Positions 6,827 to 13,930 of a DNA stretch of 19,340 nt are shown here, one piece after another (the stretch's first letter is position 1; every line of letters starts with the position of its first letter). Under the pieces are notes generated by a model. That model saw nothing but the letters and a program-made list of their open reading frames with translations. It ran no database searches and had not been told where the DNA came from. Position numbers and translations under genes: made by a program. The stretch covers positions 1 through 19,340 of the forward strand of contig CAYUYH010000014.1 in assembly GCA_964449175.1 (NCBI GenBank). The letters are read 5' to 3'. The stretch is from CAYUYH01 sp964449175. GTDB lineage: Bacteria > Planctomycetota > Phycisphaerae > SM23-33.

Positions 6827-8379
6827 TGCAGCACCTCCCTTGCTTGTTCGAGCACCTCGGCGGCCTGGGCGGGCTGGCCCATGCGGCGAAGCAGCCTGCC
6901 CTCCAGCAGCAGCGAGTTGACGGTCGGCTGGTGACTGTTGACGTGGCGGCACAGCTCGATCGCCTGCTCGTCGCTGCCGCCGGCGTTGAACAGCGCCTCC
7001 GCCGTCTGCTCGGTCAGCCACAGCTCGTTGCGGCAGACGCTCGGCAGGCGCTCCATGATCTGCCCGGCCGTCCGCCAGTCGCCCTCGGCCTGGAGCTCCT
7101 TGGCGGCCGACAGCAGCTTGTCCAGCATCAGCGGCGAGTCGTTCTCGTCCGGCGTGCGGACCGCCACGCCAGCGCGGGTGAGGCACTGTCGAGGGCCCAG
7201 CGCCGGCCAGGCCGCGCGGGCGTCGAGGAAGACCTGCTTCCTCGCGGCGACCGCCCATCGCCCGCCGGCTGCGGGGATGGCCATCGCGTCGGTCAGGTGC
7301 GGGTCGGTCAGCAGCGGGTGGATAGGCCACTCTATCCACATCTCCCCAGCCTGCACGGTCGGCGGGACGACGGCGACGACGTCGCCCTCGCAGGCGGCCA
7401 GCGCGCGGTCCAGTACCGCCCCCGCCGGCGCGTGGGCGGGGATGGGCACGGCGGCGACGGCGTCGCCCAGCTTGGCCGCCGCGAGCCGCTCCAACTCTCC
7501 GGCCGGCGCCGCCACGTACACGCGGAACGGCCAAAACGTCCGCTGCACCATCCGCGTGATTGCAGCGACCAGCGCCTGATCCACGCTCCCAGCCGCCACG
7601 ATGATCGACAGGTCGGCCACCTTCGGCCAGGGCTTCGCGGGCCGAGTCGTGCGGATCGTCAGCAGTGTCCGGCGGAACTGGTCGGTGTCCTGCCGCATTC
7701 GGAAGGATATTCGGTCGCTGGACTTATGTTCCGGGATCGTGTACTCGCCGGTGATGCGATCCACGTGCAGGAAGTCGCTGAAGAACGCCAGCCGCCGCGT
7801 GATGTCCCAGTCGATCAGCACCTTGACCTGGGGGTTGTACGGGCCGGTCTTGTCCAGCAGGTCGCGGCGGTGCATCAGGCTGCAATGCAGCACGTGGTTG
7901 AAGTTGAACATGAAGTAGCGGTCGAAGTCGCGGCGGACTTCCAGCACCTTGCCCAGCGCGATTCGCCGGCCGTCGGCGCCCGTGCGGAAGGTCGTGCGGT
8001 ACAGGTTCGTGTAGGCGACCTGGCAGTCGGTGTCGCCGGCCAGGGCAGAGACGAGACTCGAAATGTGGTGCGGGTAGTGGATGTCGTCGTCGTCGAGGTA
8101 GGCGACGTACTCGCCGTCTGCGCGGGCGAGCGCCTCGTTCAGCGTGACGGCCTTGCCGCGGTTCTCGGCGCGCTGGAGCAGCGTGATTCTGCCGTCGCCG
8201 ACGGCAGAGATGATGTCGTCGACGGGCTCGCCGCCGTCGTTGGCGACGATGATCTGGAGGTTGGGGTAGTCCTGTGCGACGGCGCTGGCGACGGCCTCGC
8301 GCAGGAACTCGCGACGGTTGAACGTGGGGATGATCAGGCTGACCAGCGGGCCTTGCCTGTCGGCGCTGCGTCGCGTCAT
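6814..8379 (-). CDS. Family 2 glycosyltransferase with TPR-like C-terminus
   Basis: A 521-residue protein. Residues 11-110 are a GT-A fold: VSLIIPTFNRREFLREAV, the nucleotide-sugar segment VANDGG, and the metal-binding acidic run in YVAYLDDDD (96-99). HYPHHISSLV follows and KVLIDWDITRRL lies near 220. Around 310-400 is a second sugar-nucleotide-like segment with a degraded GT2 look (LSIIVAAGSVDQAL). From about 430 the chain is helical and TPR-like. It starts at 8379 with an ATGA overlap with the preceding gene, and the upstream extension to 8586 is rejected for lying inside that gene. Transfer of a sugar to a protein or lipid acceptor is expected. The location beside fliD-fliS and the TPR partners point to flagellin glycosylation, but this is inference. 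Confidence 0.88.
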   Translation of the reverse strand: MTRRSADRQGPLVSLIIPTFNRREFLREAVASAVAQDYPNLQIIVANDGGEPVDDIISAVGDGRITLLQRAENRGKAVTLNEALARADGEYVAYLDDDDIHYPHHISSLVSALAGDTDCQVAYTNLYRTTFRTGADGRRIALGKVLEVRRDFDRYFMFNFNHVLHCSLMHRRDLLDKTGPYNPQVKVLIDWDITRRLAFFSDFLHVDRITGEYTIPEHKSSDRISFRMRQDTDQFRRTLLTIRTTRPAKPWPKVADLSIIVAAGSVDQALVAAITRMVQRTFWPFRVYVAAPAGELERLAAAKLGDAVAAVPIPAHAPAGAVLDRALAACEGDVVAVVPPTVQAGEMWIEWPIHPLLTDPHLTDAMAIPAAGGRWAVAARKQVFLDARAAWPALGPRQCLTRAGVAVRTPDENDSPLMLDKLLSAAKELQAEGDWRTAGQIMERLPSVCRNELWLTEQTAEALFNAGGSDEQAIELCRHVNSHQPTVNSLLLEGRLLRRMGQPAQAAEVLEQAREVLQWQA

Positions 8380-9869
8380 GCCGTCGCCTCCACGGCCGTC
8401 GCGGCGGCGGGCGGCGCGGTGAGCGTCTCGACCTTGGACATCCAGGACGCCCCGCCGCGCGGGGAAATCTCTTTCTCGAACTCGGCCAGCACCTCGCCGA
8501 CGCGGGCTGTGGTCTTGGACAGCGGGAACCTCTCGGCGACAAGGCTGCGGCACTTCTCCGGCTTGCGCGGCTGGCGTTTGGCGCATCGGCAGAAGTCGTC
8601 AGTCGTGGCGAACACGTGCTCCTCGCCCAGTTGCCGCTGCCGCCCTGGCGAGGCGGCGACGACGGGCTGAAGCCCCATCGCCATGGCGGCCAGGATATGC
8701 GGGGGCACGGAGTCGCCGACGGCGGCGCTGGCGATGAAGTCCTTGTCGGCCAGCCAGGCGGCCAGGTCCTCCTGCCAGCCGTCGAAGACGACCGCCCCGC
8801 TCAGGGCCATCCGCTCGACCGCCTCGATCAGGCGGTCGGCGAGCATCTCGTCGGCCAGCTCGCCGGAGAAGAACAGGCGGAACTCCGGATCGGCTGCGTG
8901 CAGCCGCTGGAAGCAGTGCAGCAGGGCAATCGCCCCGCCGGCCAGGCTCAGCTCGTCGTGGCAGGCGATGTTCTTGCCGCCCTTCCTGTTCGCCGGCGGC
9001 CAACGCTCCAGGTCCACCCCCGCCGGCAGCGAGACGATCCGCGTGGCCGACGCCGCTGCGGGAAGCCGCCTGGCAAGAACGGACTGCTCGCCGTCTTCGC
9101 CGTCGGTGAACACGACGTCCACGTTGCCCCACTGCACCTGCTCCGGCAGGGGCGAGTGTTCGTCGCGGCAGTCGAGACGGCATATCGTCTTGCGGGTCGC
9201 CCGCGACCGCGAGGCCGCGATGAATTCCGGGCTGAGCCCCTCGAACCAGGCGACGTCGCACCAGGCGAGCAATCGCCCCGCCTGGCCGGTCCGACCGGCG
9301 GGCAGCGTCTCGGTCGGGAAGCGCCGGGCGACATATCGGCGGATATCGGCCAGGTCGGCCAGGCGCTTGCCGTCGCCGATGAACGCCACCCGCGGGCGGC
9401 AGTTGCGGATGTTGGCCAGGATCGTCTCGGACAGCTCGTCGTCCAGTCCGGCCTTCCCCGCCCAGCCGAGCAGCAGCTCGACCGCCCCGCCCAGCTCGCC
9501 AGCCTCCACGAGGGCCTGCGTCGTGCGGTTGACCAGCTCGGCGTTGAGCAGTCCGGCGTCGGCGAGGTCCGGGAACATCGCGGCCGCGTCGGCGGGCTTG
9601 CCGGCTGCCAGATGCACCTCCGCCAAGTTCCACAGTGCCTGGGGCTTGTCGTCGCCCAAGTGCTCGGCCGCGCGGCGGAGGTGCTCGGCGGCCTCGGCGA
9701 ACCGGCCAAGGGCGTAGAGGATCGTGCCGGCGTCGTTGAGTGCGTCGCCGTCGTCGGCGCGGTCGGCGAGGCGCCGCTGGATGCAGGCCAGGGCCTCTTC
9801 GTGCCGGCCGCTCTGGGCAAGGGCCACGCCGCGGGCGTGGTCGTCGCCTGCCGGTGGTTCACTCGTCAA
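8376..9869 (-). CDS. TPR-glycosyltransferase (GT-B type) fusion
   Basis: A 497-residue protein. Residues 1-130 contain TPR helices (EEALACIQRRLADRADDGDA, ALNDAGTILYALGRFAEAAE). The remainder resembles GT4/GT-B proteins: an N-terminal Rossmann-like part from RPRVAFIGDG, VDVVFTDGED, a linker VSLPAGVDLERW, and a C-terminal part with LLHCFQRLHAADPEFRLFFS, VVFDGWQEDLAAW and SVPPHILAAMAMGLQPVVAA. The last motif normally has a conserved Glu where Ala is found, so catalysis may be altered or lost. The TTG at 9869 is accepted because AAGGAG stands 7 bases upstream. It is first of the cassette and ends in an ATGA overlap with the GT2 gene. Confidence 0.85.
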   Translation of the reverse strand: MTSEPPAGDDHARGVALAQSGRHEEALACIQRRLADRADDGDALNDAGTILYALGRFAEAAEHLRRAAEHLGDDKPQALWNLAEVHLAAGKPADAAAMFPDLADAGLLNAELVNRTTQALVEAGELGGAVELLLGWAGKAGLDDELSETILANIRNCRPRVAFIGDGKRLADLADIRRYVARRFPTETLPAGRTGQAGRLLAWCDVAWFEGLSPEFIAASRSRATRKTICRLDCRDEHSPLPEQVQWGNVDVVFTDGEDGEQSVLARRLPAAASATRIVSLPAGVDLERWPPANRKGGKNIACHDELSLAGGAIALLHCFQRLHAADPEFRLFFSGELADEMLADRLIEAVERMALSGAVVFDGWQEDLAAWLADKDFIASAAVGDSVPPHILAAMAMGLQPVVAASPGRQRQLGEEHVFATTDDFCRCAKRQPRKPEKCRSLVAERFPLSKTTARVGEVLAEFEKEISPRGGASWMSKVETLTAPPAAATAVEATA

Positions 9870-10167
9870 ATCGCTGCTCCTTCGCCGTCCGCCCCGGCCG
9901 TGGGGGCACGGGCCGCCCGCCCGCCCATGCGCGCGGAATCACGGCTGACAGCGATGCAAACGCCGTGCCCGCGAGCACCTGTAGGCGCCGGGCGGGCGGG
10001 GCGGACCGTCAGGGGCCTGCGAAACGCGGCTTGGGGGTCACAGAGGGGTGCGCACGGCGCTGCCGGGCAGGATTCGGCAGGCCAGTGACGGCGGGGGGAC
10101 GTCAAGTATCTTGCGCCGGCGTCCAAATGCTTGCCGCCCAGCCGCCGGCGACAGCGTCCTAGAGCCC
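9870..10167. other. Spacer between fliS and the glycosyltransferase cassette
   Basis: About 300 bases without a supported gene. CCGCCCGCCC (9913-9922) can pair with GGGCGGGCGG (9990-9999), giving a large GC-rich structure. I see no T-run terminator after fliS and no convincing sigma28 or sigma70 promoter on the minus strand, so the cassette may be read through from fliD-fliS. An open frame across the region has no recognisable product and no ribosome site. Confidence 0.5.
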
Positions 10168-10527
10168 CTACCCGGTGATGGCGGTCCAACCGGTGTTTAG
10201 GTCCTCCAGGATGCGGATCACCTCGGCGATGCGCTTGGCGTCGCGTTGGATGTTCGCCTCCCAGAGGTGGCGGCGCATGAAAGCGTAGAGCGAGCGGAGG
10301 TTCTGGGCGATTTCCCCCCCGGCTGAGATGTCAAGGCACGCGTCCAGCTCCTCGATGATGGCCAGCGCCTTGCTTATGTGCTCGCCCTTGGCGGCGAAGT
10401 TGCCGGCCTGGAGCTCCTTCTCGGCCTGCTTGAGGAACTTGATGGCGCCTTCGTACAGCAGGACGATCAGTCTCCCCTTGGGCTGAGTCGATACCGAGTT
10501 ATCCTGATAGGCTGCGATTCCGTCCAT
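10168..10527 (-). CDS. fliS: Flagellin export chaperone FliS
   Basis: A 119-residue helical protein of normal FliS length. The start DGIAAYQDNSVSTQPKGRLI, the helix VLLYEGAIKFLKQAEKEL (23-40), and the segment NLRSLYAFMRRHLWEANIQR (76-95) are typical. FliS binds the C-terminal D0 helix of flagellin in the cytoplasm and prevents premature polymerisation. AGGAG precedes the ATG by 5 bases, and the gap after the fliD stop is 22 bases, so the two are co-transcribed. Confidence 0.95.
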   Translation of the reverse strand: MDGIAAYQDNSVSTQPKGRLIVLLYEGAIKFLKQAEKELQAGNFAAKGEHISKALAIIEELDACLDISAGGEIAQNLRSLYAFMRRHLWEANIQRDAKRIAEVIRILEDLNTGWTAITG

Positions 10528-10549
10528 GGTGTGCTCCTGTCCGCGCGGG

Positions 10550-12265
10550 TCAGCCGGAACTTGAAGAGCTAAAGAGCGAACCCATGAGGGCCTGGAACGA
10601 GGCCCGCTGGGCGTCCATTTCCGCGAGGATGTTCTCCAGCCTGGCGAACCTGGCCTTCAGCGCTTCCTGGCGGAGTTCGAGGTAGCGATCCTTGGTCTCG
10701 ATGTTGTCGGTGAGGGACGATATCTGGGAGTCGAAGCGGTTGGCCTCGATGGTGAAGCTGCCGGTCTCCGAGTCGAGCATGTTGCCGATCGCCTCGCCCA
10801 GGGCCGCGGCGATGCCGCGACGCATGCGGACCTGGGCGGTCTGCGTGCGGGTGCCGCCGCCGTCGTCCTGGCCGTCCCAGACGGCGGCGAGTTGCAGCCA
10901 CTTCTCGGGTCCGTCCTCGGCGCCGACGATGACGTTGCTGCCGGCCTCGAAGCCCATGTCACGCCAGGTCGTCTCGCCGTCGAGGCGAATCTGGGCGGAG
11001 GTGATCTCGCCGGTGGAGGTGTCGAACGCCACCTGGACATCGTACAGGCCGGCCTGCGTCTCGCTGTGGGCATCGAGGAACTGGATATAGTCGCTGTCCG
11101 ACGCGCCCGAGCCGTCTGCGCCTATGAGCGCCAGCACGGCCTGGTAGTCGGCCGCGGCGGCGGCCTCGAAGGTCGTCGAGTCGAACGACATCGTATCCTT
11201 GCCGAACTGGTAGGACGACGAGCCTTCGAACTTCAGCCCGATCTCGTCGGCGAGCGTGAAGGTGTCGCTACCTGAGTCGAAGCCCGGCTGGGCGCCGGTC
11301 AGAGCCGTGCGAATCTCCCGCATCAGCGTCGACAGGACGAGGTTGCCCTGTAGCAGGCCGCCTTGCTCGGCGGTGTCGTCGTAGCCGGTCAGCTCGGCGA
11401 CCTTGGCCAGCAGGTCGTTATAGGCGGTCTTGACGTCTTCCAGCTGGGTATTCAGCTCCTCGGTGTCCCTGGCCAGCACAAGGTCAGTCGATCCTGCCGC
11501 CCGCAGCACGACCGTCACGCCGGGAATGACGTCGGAGATGCTGTTGCTGCTGCGCGTGATCCATTCATCCGCGCCGGAGGGGTAGCCGTCCACCTTGACC
11601 TCCGCGTCCTGGGCGCTTTGAGTCTGCGTGAACACGGACGCATCGAACCCGGCGAGGGTGGTCGCGGCGTCGATCTCGATGGTGGAGTCGGCCCCGGTGG
11701 TCGTCCCGCCCAGCACGAGGTGATACACGTGCGTCTCGTCGACCTCGTATTCCAGTATGCTGGCGGTGACGCCGGGGTTGTTGGCGTCGTTGTTGATGAG
11801 GTTGACCAGGTCCTGGAGGGTGGTGGTCGCGGTGGTCTGGATCGTGCGGGTGACGGCGGCGTCGCCGGCGCCGTAGGTGTAGACGAACGTCCCGGCCGCC
11901 GGGTCCAGCGCCTCGTCCGTCGTGGCAACTCCGTCGTGCACCTCGCGCTCCGCCTTGGCGAGCTGGTTGACGGTGATGGTGTGCGACCCCTCGTTGGCCG
12001 CCCCGGAGGCCCTCACTGTCGCCACGGACTCATCGGAGCTGCTGGCGGTGACCGCGCGGATGTTGCTCAGCCCGCGCAGGGCCGTCAGCTTGCCCTGAAG
12101 GTCCGACAGCAGGGTCTCCACGCTGCCGAACGCGTCGCGCTGGGACTCCAGCTTCGACTTCATGTTCTCGAGCATGACCACGGGCCTGCGGTTGGCCTCC
12201 ATCAACTTGGCCACGAGGGCTTGCGTGTCAATGCCCGAGAATACGCCTGACATGGCTACCGTCAT
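10550..12265 (-). CDS. fliD: Flagellar filament cap protein FliD
   Basis: A 571-residue hook-associated protein 2, which caps the filament and guides flagellin insertion. The N-terminal D0/D1 helices are seen in FSGIDTQALVAKLMEANRRP (9-28) and the following coiled coil to about 60. ANEGSHTITVNQLAKAERE (about 90-108) is the family FliD_N strand. The C-terminal half has AYNDLLAKVAEL and a terminal coiled coil (SSLTDNIETKDRYLELRQEA, about 515-534, then KARFARLENILAEMDAQ). The central domain is threonine- and aspartate-rich and poorly conserved, as usual. The start at 12265 has GGAG/AGG upstream; MSGVFSG four codons later is an alternative. It is preceded by its own sigma28-type promoter and followed by fliS. 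Confidence 0.95.
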   Translation of the reverse strand: MTVAMSGVFSGIDTQALVAKLMEANRRPVVMLENMKSKLESQRDAFGSVETLLSDLQGKLTALRGLSNIRAVTASSSDESVATVRASGAANEGSHTITVNQLAKAEREVHDGVATTDEALDPAAGTFVYTYGAGDAAVTRTIQTTATTTLQDLVNLINNDANNPGVTASILEYEVDETHVYHLVLGGTTTGADSTIEIDAATTLAGFDASVFTQTQSAQDAEVKVDGYPSGADEWITRSSNSISDVIPGVTVVLRAAGSTDLVLARDTEELNTQLEDVKTAYNDLLAKVAELTGYDDTAEQGGLLQGNLVLSTLMREIRTALTGAQPGFDSGSDTFTLADEIGLKFEGSSSYQFGKDTMSFDSTTFEAAAAADYQAVLALIGADGSGASDSDYIQFLDAHSETQAGLYDVQVAFDTSTGEITSAQIRLDGETTWRDMGFEAGSNVIVGAEDGPEKWLQLAAVWDGQDDGGGTRTQTAQVRMRRGIAAALGEAIGNMLDSETGSFTIEANRFDSQISSLTDNIETKDRYLELRQEALKARFARLENILAEMDAQRASFQALMGSLFSSSSSG

Positions 12266-12329
12266 CTTGCCTGCTCCGCCGGGCCTGCTCGCCGCTACTG
12301 CCGCCGCGGCAAGGGCCTATCAACCTCCA

Positions 12330-12356
12330 TTATCGAGTCAACGTCCAATAACTTGA
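12330..12356 (-). promoter_or_regulatory. Sigma28 (FliA) promoter of fliD-fliS
   Basis: On the minus strand TCAA (12356-12353), 15 bases and CTCGATAA (12337-12330) match the sigma28 pattern TAAA-N15-GCCGATAA, with exact spacing. Flanking bases are also shared with the flagellin promoter: CTCAAGTT at the -35 and TGG after the -10. It lies about 65 bases before the fliD ATG and just downstream of the flagellin terminator. Confidence 0.85.
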
Positions 12357-12372
12357 GGCGCACAACCGGCGC

Positions 12373-12418
12373 AAAAAGCAGGACTCACGAATCCCGGCGT
12401 CGCGGAATCCGTGAGTCC
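12373..12418 (-). terminator. Intrinsic terminator of the flagellin gene
   Basis: On the minus strand GGACTCACG (12418-12410) pairs with CGTGAGTCC (12389-12381), with further partial pairing inside. The stem is followed after three bases by TTTTT (12377-12373). It lies 105 bases past the flagellin stop and before the fliD promoter, so flagellin is a monocistronic transcript. Confidence 0.8.
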
Positions 12419-12446
12419 ATAGGCTTATCGCTTCAAGCCGGTGGCC

Positions 12447-12493
12447 GCCCCGCTCGGTCGGGGCACGGGGTGCGGCTCTGCGCCGAGCGGGGC
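12447..12493. repeat. GC-rich hairpin in the flagellin 3' region
   Basis: GCCCCGCTCGG (12447-12457) and CCGAGCGGGGC (12483-12493) are a perfect 11-bp inverted repeat with a 25-base loop, 30 bases after the flagellin stop. No T-run follows. A role in stabilising a very abundant mRNA is plausible; the second hairpin downstream is the actual terminator. Confidence 0.6.
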
Positions 12494-12522
12494 ATTATGC
12501 CGGCCGGCAAAGCGATACTCAG

Positions 12523-13332
12523 TTAGGCACGGAGCAGTTGCAGCGCCATCTGAGGCATGCTGTTGGCCTGGGTGAGCATGGCAATGCCCGCCTGGGCCAG
12601 CACCTGGTTGCGCGTCATTTCCGCCATCTCGGTGGCCACGTCCACGTCGCTGACGCGGCTTTCGGCAGCCATCAGGTTCTCAGACTGAATGTTGAGAACG
12701 TCAACTGCCGCCTCGAGACGGTTCATCATGTAGCCCAGCTTGGCCCGGTAGCTGTCCTTGGTGGTGATGGCACTGGTCAGCGTGCTCAGGGCCGACACTG
12801 CCGAGGCCACGGTGCTCAGGCCCAGGCTGCTGATGCCGAGGGCGCTGGCGTCCATCTTCTCGGCCACGACGTCGATGGTCGTGTCGGAACCGATGTGGAT
12901 GGAGTACGTTGCCGAGCTGTTCAGCAGCTTGATGTCGTTGAAGCTGGTGTTCTCGGAGATGCGGCTGATCTCACTGACAAGCTGGGAGAACTCGGCGTCG
13001 ATAATCGACCGCTGCTGCGAGGAGTACGACTCGGTGGCAGCCTGTTCGGCCAGTTCCTTCATGCGGACCAGGATCTGGTCGGTGACGGCCATGGCGCCTT
13101 CAGCCGTCTGAAGCATGCTGATGCCGTCCTGGGCGTTACGGGCGCCCTGGCGAAGCTGGGTGACGTCCGCCCGAATTAGCTCGCGGACCGCCAGTCCCGC
13201 GGCGTCGTCCTTCGAGCTGTTGATTCTCAGGCCGGACGAAAGCCTTTCAACCGACTTGGCCAACGCAGCATAGCTGGTGCCCAAGTGCCTTGCGGCATTC
13301 TCTGCCATAAGGTTGTTCTTGATTGCGAGCAT
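12523..13332 (-). CDS. fliC: Flagellin, short form
   Basis: A 269-residue flagellin, about half the length of enterobacterial FliC. The N-terminal D0/D1 helices are conserved (ERLSSGLRINSSKDDAAGLA at 29-48, ARNAQDGISMLQTAEGAM about 64-81). So is the C-terminal D1/D0 end (ESRVSDVDVATEMAEMTRNQ, then VLAQAGIAMLTQAN and LLRA). The link of about 55 residues between them replaces D2/D3, giving a minimal filament surface. It is rich in Ser and Thr (SALGISSLGLSTVASAVSAL), so candidate O-glycosylation sites are plentiful. AGGAG precedes the ATG. Transcription is from an upstream sigma28 promoter and stops at the terminator near 12373. Confidence 0.96.
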   Translation of the reverse strand: MLAIKNNLMAENAARHLGTSYAALAKSVERLSSGLRINSSKDDAAGLAVRELIRADVTQLRQGARNAQDGISMLQTAEGAMAVTDQILVRMKELAEQAATESYSSQQRSIIDAEFSQLVSEISRISENTSFNDIKLLNSSATYSIHIGSDTTIDVVAEKMDASALGISSLGLSTVASAVSALSTLTSAITTKDSYRAKLGYMMNRLEAAVDVLNIQSENLMAAESRVSDVDVATEMAEMTRNQVLAQAGIAMLTQANSMPQMALQLLRA

Positions 13333-13513
13333 TTCCCATCTCCTATCTGAACTGAACTGACCTGCTCCGGTCCCTTCCGAGCGAACCGATGTCTATGCAA
13401 AGGCCATCCACAGGCCCATGTGTCCCTTTCCAGGGCTGGGCTGGATTCCGCACATCCCCTGTGCCAAGCGGCGCCGATTCCGTGGCGCGGCAACAGCCCA
13501 TCACCAAGTGCCA

Positions 13514-13540
13514 TTATCGAGGGGGGCCCTGAGAACTTGA
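13514..13540 (-). promoter_or_regulatory. Sigma28 (FliA) promoter of flagellin
   Basis: On the minus strand TCAA (13540-13537), 15 bases and CTCGATAA (13521-13514) form a sigma28-type promoter. The core boxes and their flanks are identical to the fliD promoter. It sits 182 bases before the flagellin ATG, giving an unusually long leader of about 175 bases in which I see no second promoter. Confidence 0.85.
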
Positions 13541-13587
13541 GGGCGGGCGGCTGGAAACCTCCGGCCAGCCCTAACACCTTTTCCACA

Positions 13588-13622
13588 CCGCCCGGCGGGC
13601 GGGAAGAAAACCCACCGGGCGG
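13588..13622. repeat. Hairpin between flagellin and double glycosyltransferase genes
   Basis: CCGCCCGG-c-GGG (13588-13599) pairs with CCC-a-CCGGGCGG (13611-13622), leaving an 11-base A-rich loop. It lies between the two divergent sigma28-type promoters. The rest of the 598-base divergent region (13333-13930) contains these promoters and a direct repeat CGACTGTG at 13668-13675 and 13693-13700. No gene is seen there. Confidence 0.5.
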
Positions 13623-13739
13623 GCAGCGCCCTAACCTCCTATCCTGCAAGCCGGTGTGAAAAGCAGCCGACTGTGTGTAATCGCACACTTGTCGACTGTG
13701 GCGGAGAGAACGGGCCGTGCATTTTCCTGATTTTCCCCT

Positions 13740-13766
13740 TCATGCCAGTTCACTTCAGCCCGATAA
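13740..13766 (+). promoter_or_regulatory. Candidate sigma28 promoter of the double glycosyltransferase
   Basis: TCAT (13740-13743), 15 bases and CCCGATAA (13759-13766) match 10 of 12 positions of the local flagellin/fliD promoter, with the same spacing. It lies 165 bases before the ATG at 13931 and points away from flagellin. The match is good but weaker than the two on the other strand. Confidence 0.5.
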
Positions 13767-13930
13767 CTTCCCGCGCTCACCGCCGCCCGACAGGGGCGGG
13801 CCGCACAGGCGGAGCAGAATTCTCGCCAGAACCCCCGTTGATCGCGGCTGAAAGGCACAGGCTTTGCACCGCGCAATGTGGTGTGGTGCGCGCATCCGGC
13901 GCAAGCACCACGGAAGGAGCGGTGCGGGAA

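Noticed and set aside
6826..8670. 614-codon plus-strand open frame opposite the GT2 gene
   Set aside because: The minus strand has a GT2 signature, ATGA coupling and good ribosome sites; the plus frame has none and only reflects high GC.
9866..10189. Minus-strand open frame in the fliS-glycosyltransferase spacer
   Set aside because: Arg/Pro/Ala-rich, overlaps fliS, lacks a ribosome site and shows no domain.
13673..13930. N-terminal extension of the double glycosyltransferase
   Set aside because: The added residues have no similarity pattern, contain many Cys and Arg, and would place the sigma28-like promoter inside the gene.
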